The notes under the pieces were generated by a model. The model ran no database searches. It was not told the DNA's origin and was given only the letters and a program-made list of their open reading frames with translations. From assembly GCA_026545225.1 (NCBI GenBank), contig CM048849.1:50828336-50892335 (forward strand): a DNA stretch of 64,000 nucleotides, in the 5' to 3' direction. Origin of the DNA: Cornus controversa. Taxonomy: Eukaryota; Streptophyta; Magnoliopsida; Cornales; Cornaceae. The translations under genes were made by a program, and so were the position numbers. Within the stretch, counting starts at the first letter, position 1. Each line of letters begins with the position of its first letter. Positions 23,653 to 36,868 of this stretch are shown piece by piece.

Positions 23653-24022
23653 ATCACCAGAGAGCATGCGTCGTATATGAGAGAGAAAGAGGCAGAGAAA
23701 TATGGCTAGGGTTTTGAAATTTTCTTTTTATACTTGGTCAATGTGTTTAAAGTTTATTTTTGGTTGTGGGAGCGATACAGTATTATTTGATACACTACAG
23801 TGATTGAAACACCCAAAAATAACGAATTGGTGTTTCAATTATGGGGCTCAAATTGCAAACGTTTCAACACTGTTGAAACAAAACAAGTAGCTGCCAAACA
23901 TACTTTGTGCTCCTTTTTCGCTACAGTAGCCAATCCAAAAATAAAACACAAAAACAAACCATATACCGAACAGACCCATAAATACCAAGAAAATTACTGA
24001 AAAAAATTTAGGATAAGTTGTT
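23653..24022. other. intergenic
   Basis: No gene seen. Sequence from ~23980 to 24017 is shared with 10250-10290 and is the left edge of duplicated block X2, followed by the target-site copy TTGTT of a solo LTR. Confidence 0.4.
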
Positions 24023-25087
24023 TGTAAATAAGGGTAATACAAAAGGAGCAAAGAAGGATAAAGAAGCAAAGAAATGATAGAAGATGCAGAAGAATAAATG
24101 GAAGAAGGAATGAAATCGTGGCTGGAAGTCACCCGCGAGAATGCCCTGCGCGGGGACATCCTTCTCACGCATGGGTTAAGCTCGCGGGGAACATGCACCC
24201 GCGTGTTTAACCCATGCGCGGGTAGCTCTTCCCCGCGAGTAACGTTGGGGGCAATCCTCTCTGACGGGCATATTATGGTTGGTAATTGGATGGTGTTCTT
24301 TGGGACCATTTCTGAGAAGAACATGTTTTCATAAAACACCTCTGAACTAACAATCATGGTATGCTCTCAAGGGTTGCAAGGAACCATGGATGAATGGGCC
24401 ATTGTGTGGTTTGCCAGCTCACAATCCTGAGTGGTTATCATTATAGCAAGGGCTATGTAGAAGACTATTAATTCCTCTCTTCAATATAGAAAGTAACTTG
24501 TCGTGACGTTACTTCTAGCATTGAGAGTGGGAATTAGTATGAGGCTACGTTGTCCCACAGACCATTTTAGGCACAGGTGCAGGATGTGATATAGTCTGGG
24601 CGATCATGGTGTCATAATATACCATATGACGTCATGGTCCCAAGCGGTAAGGTGGGTTGGGTGTGGTATCGAGGATTGAGAGGAAGGCTCGTTGGGCCAT
24701 GGGCATCTAAAGTTGTGTTAGTGTGACTCTACGCGGGCACCATCACAACGTTACTCGCGGTATGACTAAGCCCGTGAGGGGTATAGGCTCATGGTTACAA
24801 CCAAGGGTGGTGAAGGAAGAGATATGCGGCCAAGTGCCACGAAGGATGACAGCTGTCATAAGCCCTATGCCTGAGGCCTATAAATACCCCCTGGCATGGT
24901 GACATGTGGATCATTCTGGTGCCCCCTCCCTCTTTGAATCACTCTTGCTTTCTCTCTCTCCCACCTAGCACCCAGCTTACATTCCCATTGTTAATTCTCA
25001 ATTACTGTATTAGCTTCATTCTTTTCAATATAGTCTTGTCCTGTGATAGTCATTTCTTTTAGCAAGAACATTTTCTACCTATTTACA
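24023..25087 (+). mobile_element. solo LTR (1065 bp), TSD YTGTT
   Basis: TGTAAATAAGG...CCTATTTACA, with a TG/CA terminal inverted repeat. Flanks are TTGTT (24018-24022) and CTGTT (25088-25092), one mismatch. The empty site is visible in block X1 at 10284-10296 (GGATAAGCTGTTGAATT). A TATAAATA box at about 24879 gives + orientation. A GC-rich inverted stretch lies at 24125-24245 (CCCGCGAGAATG..., CGCGGGTAGC). No coding sequence; family not identified. Confidence 0.85.
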
Positions 25088-25717
25088 CTGTTGAATTTTG
25101 GACTCATCAGATCAATGATTTGTGTCTCTTGTCAAATCAACTTGGAGGACCGCAACCATTTGTATTTAATTGTCCTCTTACATACAGAATTTAGACTTCT
25201 ATTGTTGCCAAATGATCTCTCAGATCTGTTGGCCTTCTATTAATCTCAAGGATATTATTCAATTGGGTGCTGCAAATCTGAGAGGCAATGGTTTTGAGAA
25301 AGCCGTTATGAAGCTCTCTTGTTCTTTCTGTAGGAGTTCTATGAATCTCAAGGATATTATTCAATTATATGTTCTTTAATTCTTATATTGATGTGAACTT
25401 GATCCATGCTGGTATTGTGGAGCTAGTTGGAAGTAGATTTTGTTCCTTCTGTGGTGTCAAGGATATTATTCAATTGAATTTATGGCTCATGGGGTCTTGG
25501 AATTTTCTAGACACAATATTTGAATGATTTGTGTAGTTTTGATTCTGGGTATACTGTTAGGTTTGTGAGTGGTCTGGTGTTGTGTTGGTGTTCTGCTTTG
25601 GGTTGATTGGGTTTGTTACTTTGTTCTTTTTGCCTCTTGGCTTTGTCCTTTTGTACATTCTTTCTCTTTTCTTTAATAAGCTCGGACAGGGTGGTTTTGG
25701 TCCTGTGTATAAGGCAA
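25088..25717 (+). repeat. duplicated block X2, left part, with kinase relic
   Basis: Second copy of X1 (10291-10910), including the repeated AATCTCAAGGATATTATTCAATT units. At 25672-25712 lies the end of an S-RLK exon (AATAAGCTCGGACAGGGTGGTTTTGGTCC), better preserved than in X1, broken by the Mutator-like element that follows. Confidence 0.72.
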
Positions 25718-26160
25718 GAGGAGTACTAAGGGCAATCGCTTAATCGACTGTCCCTGCACAGTCGCTCTTTTGATTAGTTGAAAAACCAATCATAAAGTCT
25801 CATTTATTACTTGTTTGTTATATTTAAAAAAACATTAAAAGCAGAATATTTTAAGACAAAATTATCCTCATAATCTCTTATTACTTTATTTCTTATCTTT
25901 CAATGCGTCTATATACATATATAAAAAAATTCTATAAAAAGAAGAGGTCCTAACAGCTTCTTTCACCTTTTTTGCTTTTTTTTTTATTTAACAAAAAAAA
26001 AAAGAACTGCCAATATAACTGCTACATTGGCCAATAAGGGAGAAGAAAACTTTTTTGAAAAAAATAAAATTAGAAAAATATAAGAGTTGTTTGTCTCTAC
26101 CAATATAGCTATTAAGACAATGTTTGGCAGCTAAACATTCCCCTAACGGCTATAATGGCC

Positions 26161-26207
<47 letters not shown>

Positions 26208-26295
26208 GAAAAGTGAAACTCAATTTCAATTAAAACTTTCAATTTTATTTTAAAATAACTAAAACTCAATTTCAAAATTTTACTACAACTAAAAC

Positions 26296-26333
<38 letters not shown>

Positions 26334-26492
26334 TCTATTTTATATATAAAAATAATAATTTAGTTTACAGTGTTGGTTTTTATATTAAAAAAAATTAATT
26401 GAATTTACCATGTTGGTTTTTTTAAGAGAGAAAGATGAGGATGGTAGAGAGAAGTTTGGTGGTGAAATAATTTATATATATACAGACACATC

Positions 26493-26550
<58 letters not shown>

Positions 26551-26684
26551 TAGTTTACAGTGTTGGTTTTTATATTAAAAAAAATTAATTGAATTTATCG
26601 TGTTGGTTTTTTTTTAAGAGAGAAAGATGAGGATGGTAGAGAGAAGTTTGGTGGTGAAATAATTTATATATATACAGACACATC

Positions 26685-26725
<41 letters not shown>

Positions 26726-27048
26726 TTTTAGTTGTATTAAAATTTTGAAATTGAGTTTTAGTTATTTTAAAATAAAATTGAAAGTTTTAATTGAAATAAA
26801 ATACTAAAAATGGTATAGAGAAGTAAGGTGGTGAAAGAACCTATTATATATATATATAGAAGCATTGAAAGATGAGAGATAAAGTAATAAGAGATTATGA
26901 GGATAATTTTGTCTTAAAATATTTTGCTTTTAATGTTTTTTTAAATATAACAAACAGGTAATAAATGAGACTTTATGATTGATTTTTTAAGATTGTGCAG
27001 GGACGGTCGCATAAGTAACTGGGGAAGCGACTGTCCCTAGCATTCCTC
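25718..27048. mobile_element. non-autonomous Mutator-like element (1331 bp)
   Basis: Terminal inverted repeats of roughly 190 bp (25718-25906 and 26862-27048) start GAGGAGTAC/GAGGAATGC and share CCGTCCCTGCAC-like, AATCATAAAGTCTCATTTATTAC and AAAATTATCCTCATAATCTC blocks. Flanks are ATAAGGCAA (25709-25717) and ATAAGGTAA (27049-27057), a 9-bp duplication with one mismatch; 9-bp duplications and long TIRs are the mark of Mutator-superfamily elements. Homology also continues inward as a fold-back (26213-26300 against 26736-26795). A ~140-bp unit (TTAGTTTACAGTGTTGG...) occurs twice at 26357 and 26547, separated by (AT)n tracts. No transposase. It interrupts the S-RLK relic of X2. Confidence 0.88.
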
Positions 27049-27859
27049 ATAAGGTAATGTTTGTTCATCCATTGCTTTACACTGTACCAAAAAAATCAAT
27101 TTTTTATCCTTACTTCCAGGGAAAATTGCCAAGTGGACAAGAATGTAAGCCTCATTGTTTGCTGTTGTTTTGAGCTTGTTAACCTTCTCTGTGGTTTGGG
27201 TGTTTGTTCCCAGGTATCCTTGTGGTTTTGGTCCCGTGTATAAGGTTGTTGTTTCTTGCTTATCTGTATCCTCAGCAGTTCATGCCCATATGTGTTTTGT
27301 GCTTTTGATAGTTTATTATCTTTCTATTTAGAACAACTATATAAACATTTTAGCTAAAAAAAAATTGAACTTACCTTAAATTTTTCATGGGAAAGATTAA
27401 AAAGCCAATTTGAAGTATTAATTGAATAATCACAGTAACATACTACAAAATAGGCATTGAATTTAAAATGAAAAAGAAAGGGAAAAAAAACTTTTTCCCC
27501 CATCATGGATTTTGATAATTAATCTCTGCATATTACCCTCCCCTAGATCCCCAAAAGAAAATTTTACTGGGTTTGCCTCTGCATAGGGTGAAGGATTGTC
27601 TCAATTCTTTCCTATGACTTCCCTCATTAGCGACTCTTGTTTTAGGAGTAAATTTGCCAAGTGGACAAGAATGTAAGCCTCATTGTTTGCTGCTGTTTTG
27701 AGATTGTTTACTTTCTCTTTGGTTTGGGTGTTTGTTCCCATGTATCCTTGTGGTTTTGGTCCCGTGTATAAGGTGGTTGTTTCTTGCTTATCTGTATCCT
27801 CAGCAGTTCTACATAGGTGAAGGATTGTCTCAATTCTTTCCTATGACTTCCCTCATCAG
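27049..27859 (+). repeat. duplicated block X2, right part
   Basis: Continues the S-RLK relic after the Mutator-like insert: intron, then GGGAAAATTGCCAAGTGGACAAGAATG (GKLPSGQ) at 27118-27145. A stretch of about 165 bp (AAGTGGACAAGAATGTAAGC to CTCAGCAGTTC) is repeated locally at 27130-27292 and 27658-27813. The block also holds the empty site for the 11456-12089 LTR. No functional gene. Confidence 0.68.
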
Positions 27860-28110
27860 TGTAGTAACCCTTGTGAACGGGTGTGAGTGGACGGATGCGA
27901 AGACAGACACTGGGCTGAGCTACCACACTGACAGGGTACAGGGTGCTCAATCCCACATCGCTTGGGTGTAGAAAAGAGGATGTGCTTATATGTAATATGT
28001 TCTCTTCAAATGGTATGAGGCCTTTTGGGGTAAAAACCCAAGAGCAAAACCGTGCAGGCTCAGGCCCAAAGCGGACAATATCATACCATGTGTTGGAGTG
28101 GGGTATTACA
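27860..28110 (+). mobile_element. short solo LTR / TRIM-like element (251 bp)
   Basis: TGTAGTAACCC...GGGGTATTACA, flanked by ATCAG at 27855-27859 and 28111-28115; the empty site CCTCATCAGCGACTC is present at 12181. The size fits LTRs of TRIM-type miniature retrotransposons. It contains ATCCCACATCG at 27950-27960, identical to the plant snRNA upstream sequence element consensus (RTCCCACATCG), followed about 26 bp later by TTATATGT (27986-27993). The rest contains GAGGCCTTTTGGGG and GGCTCAGGCCCAAAGCGG. No ORF. Orientation taken from the USE/TATA order. Confidence 0.8.
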
Positions 28111-28189
28111 ATCAGTTACTCTTGTTTTATAGTAAATTTGGTGACAGAAATTTTCTAGATCATCGTTGTCATTATAGTGTAATCTCAGA

Positions 28190-28440
28190 TTTTTTTTGGG
28201 GGGGGGGGGGTTGCACATTACCCTAAAGTGCAAAAAGTAATCTTGAAATTTAAAAAAAAATTAAGTCAAACATGATAATCAACGGATATTTTAGAATGAA
28301 AATTCGTCAGAGGAGGGTATTTGCTCATCGAAAACAACTAGTAGGGATTATATGAAAATACTAAATTATAGGTGTGTTTTTTGCACACTTTGTATATAGA
28401 GGGATTTTTTTTGCACTTAATCATTATATATAAATAAACT
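28190..28440. repeat. G-run module upstream of S-RLK B
   Basis: G homopolymer at about 28199-28210, then CACATTACCCTAAAGTGCAAAAAGTAATC and the same ~200-bp tail seen at 15600-15780 and 42490-42710 (AACGGATATTTTAGAATGAAAATTCGT). Non-coding. Confidence 0.6.
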
Positions 28441-28710
28441 GACAAAAATGTTGAATAATGCAGTTAAGTGGGCTAGTGAGTTGTGCAATACCTCTATTTT
28501 TGTACATCATTTTTTTTTATTTATTGAAAATGATGTCTCTTTGGATGATCTCCTTATTTTGATAATTCCAAAGTCAATAACCAAATTCATCTCCTCCATA
28601 TATAATGAATGAGCACTTTAGTGACTTGGGGTCCAATTTTTCTCTGGCATGATCAGTAATATGCGCATAAGCATTCGGTGTTCTAGCAGCACTGAGGATC
28701 CCAATTAATA
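28441..28710 (-). pseudogene. copia integrase relic, antisense (second copy)
   Basis: Aligns with 15800-16110: TTGTGCAATACCTCTATTTTTGTACATCA, ATGATCTCCTTATTTTGATAAT, AACCAAATTCATCTCCTCCATA. More frameshifted than the first copy and not readable as one frame. Same orientation and distance to the S-RLK start as in A. Confidence 0.65.
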
Positions 28711-29069
28711 AAGTAAGTTGTTGTATTCATTGTCTCAGTCCAAAACTGTTTGAACAGACCTCAATAAAAAAAATGTTAAACAATGCAATTAAGTGGTCAA
28801 ACTGGTATCTTCATTCCTTAAGGAAATAGATATTTGTTTAGGATGAAGAGACGTATGAGGAAAGAATAATGAATTTCCAGGTGTAGGTCCCCCTTCAATC
28901 CATTTAGTGGTGGAGAACCTTCGGCTCTTAATTGAAATGGAGAGCTGAATTATTGCTGCATTATTGTTGATGTACGCGAGTCAATTGGCAACATATCAGA
29001 AAACATCACAACTTCCATCTGCACTAACAATAAGCACTCAACTCAAGAGAGTTATTGGACTTAATTGCC
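28711..29069 (+). promoter_or_regulatory. 5' flank of S-RLK B fragment
   Basis: Carries the conserved upstream block of the S-RLK copies (CCATTTAGTGGTGGAGAACC, CACAACTTCCATCTGCACTAACAA, CTCAAGAGAGTTATTGGACTTAATTGCC). Confidence 0.45.
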
Positions 29070-29279
29070 ATGGTACGTACATGCTTAATGACACTTCTTC
29101 TAATCCCTCTTCTCATATTTTACTCTTCTTCTACTATACAATTTTGCACTGCCATAGACACAATTACATCAACTAAACCCATCAATGATCCTGAAACTGT
29201 AGTCTCTAGTGGTGACAACACCTTCAAACTGGGCTTTTTTAGCCCTGTTAATTCTACTAACCGGTATGTTGGTATCTGA
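29070..29279 (+). pseudogene. S-RLK B: 5' stub of exon 1
   Basis: Starts [20 protein letters not shown] and encodes the signal peptide and the first part of the B-lectin domain ([25 protein letters not shown]), then homology ends at GGTATCTG, where the codon for W becomes TGA and the sequence changes to an unrelated AT-rich segment. About 69 codons remain. The breakpoint is sharp, so this is a truncated duplicate, not a decayed full gene. Confidence 0.85.
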
Positions 29280-29418
29280 AACGTTTAAGTTTGAAATATG
29301 TATGAAAAATATAATTTTTTTAATTATAAGTAGGTACATATATTGTACGTGTGTAATGCGAACTGTTGTATTTGTCCACTTGTTAAGTCTCCCCCTCTTA
29401 TTGGTCTATCTGTGGACA
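29280..29418. other. unassigned spacer after S-RLK B
   Basis: Short AT-rich sequence with no homology visible elsewhere in the window. Confidence 0.4.
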
Positions 29419-29427
29419 TTTCTAATT

Positions 29428-29679
29428 GGATAATACTTGGATCCTGTCCTAGGAGTATCAATTTCATTGTCCCTGTTGATGTAGACCAATGAGTGTGTAA
29501 ATGGAAGTTGAAGAGACCAAAAAAAATAATAAACGATGAACTTTTGGTTTAACCCACAAGAAAATGAATAATCTCCATTTTAAAAAAATAAAGTTTTGGA
29601 CATATGTTTTAATTCTATTGGTCCACATCAGCAGAGAAAATAAAATTGGTACTGCGAGATGAGGACCCAAGTATTATCC
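29428..29679. mobile_element. MITE (252 bp) with 9-bp TSD
   Basis: Inverted ends GGATAATACTTGGATCC and GGACCCAAGTATTATCC, with further pairing inward (GATGTAGACCAATGAG against ATTGGTCCACATC). Flanks are TTTCTAATT at 29419-29427 and 29680-29688, an exact 9-bp duplication, pointing to a Mutator-type miniature element. No coding capacity. Confidence 0.85.
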
Positions 29680-29688
29680 TTTCTAATT

Positions 29689-30055
29689 TTGTAGTCTTTA
29701 CTTGGCGGTCATCCACGAGCGTATCATTTTCCTTTGTGGTAGAAACCATCAATATTGACTTTTGACGACACCATTTTTCTACACCATTTAATTTATCACC
29801 TTGTCTTCTACGGCTCAAGCTGATAAATCATCAAATATTTGTGTGAATAGTCACATCATTACATATATGGTCCCTTTCGATCCATCGATCCATCCATCCA
29901 TCCATCCAGTGGGTGGAGGAAACTTAATCTTCCCGAGGAGATGGAGAGTTTAATTATATGTTGTTAATGCGCGGAACAGATCAGAAGACATCGATCACAA
30001 CTTCCATCTTCACTAACAAGGACTCAACTCAAGAGAGTTATTGGGCTTGCTTTCT
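29689..30055 (+). promoter_or_regulatory. 5' flank of S-RLK C
   Basis: Contains a (ATCC)n tetranucleotide run at 29881-29909 and the conserved pre-start block (AGATCAGAAGACATCGATCACAACTTCCATC, CTCAAGAGAGTTATTGGG). It is shorter than the flanks of the other copies and is preceded by the MITE at 29428-29679. Likely holds the promoter and 5' UTR; no clear TATA box can be called. Confidence 0.5.
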
Positions 30056-33380
<3,325 letters not shown>

Positions 33381-33513
33381 CATATATGCAAATTCTTGTG
33401 ATTTTTTTCTCTTATTATTCTCCCTGTATTCACAAAGGTGACACCCTGAAACCCAGGTCCACCTCTGATTGGTCTTTCTATCTAACATTTGTGGTCCTTT
33501 ACAAATGCAGTAC
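33381..33513. other. 3' flank of S-RLK C
   Basis: Presumed 3' UTR and terminator; similar to the other copies for about 40 bases only (CAAATTCTTGTGATTTTTTTCTC), then unrelated. Confidence 0.4.
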
Positions 33514-33780
33514 CACTACAAGGTTTTTAACTATCACCGACAGTTTAAAGTGCCGGAAAAAATCCAAGAAACTGCCTTACCGACAGTTTAAATTTTTTTC
33601 AAAAAAGGGTCCAGCCTGGCGGTTTTTCTAAACTGCTAGTAATTACCAGACGTTTTTTTGAACCCACTGGAGAAGAAACTTTTACCAAAAATATCTATAA
33701 ACTGTCGCCAATAAATGTTTTTACTAGCAGTTTTCTCTGAACTGCCGCTGATATATAAAACTGCCAGAATAGATTTTTAC
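33514..33780 (+). mobile_element. CACTA-like transposon terminal fragment
   Basis: Begins CACTACAAGG followed by repeated subterminal motifs around AAACTGCC/GACAGTTTA (33540, 33580, 33630, 33705, 33745). CACTACAAG ends and dense subterminal repeats are typical of CACTA (CMC) elements. I do not find the opposite end, so it is a fragment or the element is truncated. Confidence 0.5.
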
Positions 33781-33858
33781 CGTGAATTTTTATGTCAGAA
33801 AATAATTCTAATTTCGTTGATAGATTGTTTTGATTTGAAATTAGGGTAAAAGAATAAA

Positions 33859-34678
33859 GGGTTAAGTGCATTAAACCCTCCTGAACTATCACTAGATTGC
33901 AAGAAATCCCCTTAAATTACAAATTGACCCCCTGAACTATAAAAAATACACATTTAAGGACAATCTGTCAACTAGCATTTAACAGAAAAGCAAAATTACT
34001 TTTTGTCCTTAGTTAATATGTATGCTTGTTGGTGAAGTAGACTAAGGTCCTGTTAACCCTTCTAATTCCAGATTTCAGCTTTCATTTTTAATTTTTTAGA
34101 AGTCATAGCAAAAATCGCATTTGGTAACGTATTTTTCATTTCTAAAAAATGAAAATGATGTCAAAATTTTGACAATCCTTGGGCATAATTTGAAAGCTTC
34201 AGTCATTTTTCAGTTCAAGTTTTCATTTATGATTTTTTCATAAAATATGATAAATAAAAAAATTTCTTATTCAAAAATATAATACAATAAATTAAAATTT
34301 TATAAAAAAAATTAGAAAATACAATAAATAAAAAATTGGTTACTCAAAAAATACAAATATAACAAAATAAAATACAATCAATAAAAAATATAAATATCAA
34401 TAAAATACAATAAATACAAAATTATAAGTCAATAAGAATAAAAATCTTTTATAAAATACAAAAACTAAAAAAATATATATAGATATAAAGATATATATAT
34501 ATATACATATATATAATATATAAAGATATATATAAGAAGAAAATACAATAAAATAAGAGCTATATATAAATACAATTATATATAATATAATAAATACAAA
34601 ATTATAAGTCAATTAGAATAAAAAACTTTTATAAAGTACAATAAATAAATAAATATAAATATATATATATATATATAA

Positions 34679-34710
<32 letters not shown>

Positions 34711-34998
34711 AAGAGATATATAAGAAGAAAATACAATAAAATAAGTTGGTAGTAGAGACTGAGATATAAGATGTATTTATATATATAATGGGTCTAACAG
34801 TCATAAGGGTATTTTTGGCATTCTAAATTTAGGGTAGGTCAAATGTGTCAGCTAAAATTAGATTTTGGATGACAATTTAACGTTTTGGGGTTTATCGCAG
34901 AAAGAGAAGATAGTTCAAGAAGTTAAGTGTTCAAATAATAGTTCAGGGAGATTTTTTGAGAGAGAAAATAGTTTAAAGGGGTTTCATGCACTTAACCC
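33859..34998. mobile_element. non-autonomous Mutator-like element (1140 bp)
   Basis: Inverted ends GGGTTAAGTGCATTAAACCC and GGGTTAAGTGCATGAAACCCC (right end read on the - strand), continuing with CTCCTGAACTAT-type matches. Flanks are AAGAATAAA at 33850-33858 and 34999-35007, an exact 9-bp duplication. The interior is very AT-rich with TA/ATA microsatellites and a local duplication (TACAAAATTATAAGTCAAT at 34418 and 34596). The low-complexity minus-strand ORFs here (34397-34612, 34613-34804) are not genes. Confidence 0.88.
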
Positions 34999-35007
34999 AA
35001 GAATAAA

Positions 35008-36575
35008 TGAGGTGTTTAGAAGAAATTTTTAAAGAAACAAAATATTAAAGAAGCAACAATAAGGAATGCCCCACACAATTTCACAATCTATTCACTAATT
35101 TGCAAAACCAATTTCATATCCGTCCAATGTGACAGCCAAGACATAAGAGCCACCACACATTGTTCAATGTGACAGCCACACCAACCACCCCAACCTTAAA
35201 GTGATACAGAAAGAGTCAGGTCATGAACACAGAATCAAGCATTCAAACTTGGAAATTCTCTCCTTCCTTAACTAACTACACAAGTAAAGTATGAAACAAC
35301 AAGTGAAAAAAATAAAGAGAAGCTTCGACCTTACTTGGTTAATAACTTCCAAAACTGTTTTCTATTTTGGGACTGGCAAAAAATCAGAAAACAAATTTTG
35401 CACCTACTTGGAATTGTTTTCAAATAACAACTTTTAGCTTTTTAGTATGAGTTTTTAGAGAGCAATAAAAAGATGTTTTGAGATTTTTTGGAACCTTTAG
35501 AAAACACAGAGAATTGGGTCACTTAAAAAAAACACGGAGCTTACACGCTCGTTTAAAACCCTCGTTTTATCTCCAACGCTCATTCCCCTCTCTCTCTAAT
35601 CAACTCTGTAAATTGACTTCTAAGATCCACTTTGTAAATTTCTGTTGATTTCATCAACTCCAAGTTTGAGAGCTCAGCCAGAGATGATTTCATCTCTGTT
35701 TTGCATTCTGATGTACCTCTCTTTTGCAAGCGTAGGTAAGAATTGGGAATGTAACGCGTCCGAAAGGTCCCAGCCATCTCTGTTGTGCATTCTGATATAC
35801 CTTTCTTTCACAAGCATAGGGCGATAATTGGGAATGTAATGTCCGAAAGGTCCGTATTCCTCTCAAACCCTTTGATTATTTCTAGGGTTTTTGTCTATCT
35901 TTTTTCTTGATGTGAGACACATTCAACAATGATCTGAATTTTTGTTTCTCCATAATGACTCTATTTGGTTGCTGGGAAAAGTAGAAAAGAAAAAGGAAAT
36001 TGAAAGTTTCAATCTTTATATTGTATTCTTGTTTCGACTCGAGAGAACGAAAACCTCCAGTTTAGTTAACCAATGAACTAATTGTCTTAGTTTAGAGATA
36101 GATTCTTAGAAAGCATCTTCCATATCTCTTTCTTTTATGGTACTTAGTTTTCTAGGCAACCCAACGGAAGATTAGGGTGTGTGGTTTTTCAAAAATCCTA
36201 TTTTTGGTGAAATCTAATACAGTCTTAAATTCAATTTCTCAGTTCAGTTGATACATTAGGAAACAATTTTCTAGGAGTTGTAGTTTAGTTGACTGATCAG
36301 ATTTGTAGAATTCATGTGTTAGATAAGTCTTTAAATTAAATCCCTTGTGGAAAGTAATCTAATATGTATTATTTTCAATTACAATCTGACATTTGTGATG
36401 GGCTAGGAATCAGAGTTTTCATGAAGGAGCATCTTTTAATCACTCTCAAATTGGTAGACAAGTTATTTAGAATGTAGCATATATTTTGGGTGTCCATATG
36501 CATAATTTGGTTGCTGCTTGCTTGATTTCTTGTTGCTGCTTGGTGCAGAGTGATTTTTTAGTTTATTGATTTTTT
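35008..36575. other. intergenic, possible orphan 5' gene end
   Basis: No protein-coding gene is supported. A stretch of about 85 bp is tandemly repeated at 35687-35768 and 35777-35852 (CATCTCTGTTNTGCATTCTGAT, GGGAATGTAA, GTCCGAAAGGTCC). CT-rich sequence (CCCCTCTCTCTCTAATC at 35584) and TCTAGGGTTTTTGTC near 35880 look like a plant 5' UTR, but no ORF follows before the duplicated block at 36576. Confidence 0.4.
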
Positions 36576-36859
36576 TTTAATTTGTTTCTGATTTTTGATA
36601 CTGTCGGCTGCTTTCCATGACCTTGAGCATGCTTAAGGTACTCTGCTCTTCATGGAATCCCCTCCTTGGCATTCATCTTTGGTTTCGGTGCCTTCTCGAC
36701 CGTTGCCCTTAACGGCTAATTCGTTTAAATAGCTGTTATTGCAAAGGTCTTTTGGATGCTTGGGTTGGGTTTCGGCTTTTTAGCCTGTTGTAGCTTTTGG
36801 GCTTTTTGTTGTTGTAGACTTTGGGCCTTCTTTTGGGTTTTGTGCCCTTGGTCTGTACA
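36576..36859. repeat. segmental duplicate of 20230-20510
   Basis: Second copy of the block that starts TTTGTTTCTGATTTTTGATACTGTCGGC. It ends at the target-site copy GTTTTCCTC of the TIR element that follows. Confidence 0.68.
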
Positions 36860-36868
36860 GTTTTCCTC

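Noticed and set aside
34397-34804. Two hydrophobic Tyr/Ile-rich minus-strand ORFs
   Set aside because: Low-complexity TA-repeat translation inside a Mutator-like element.
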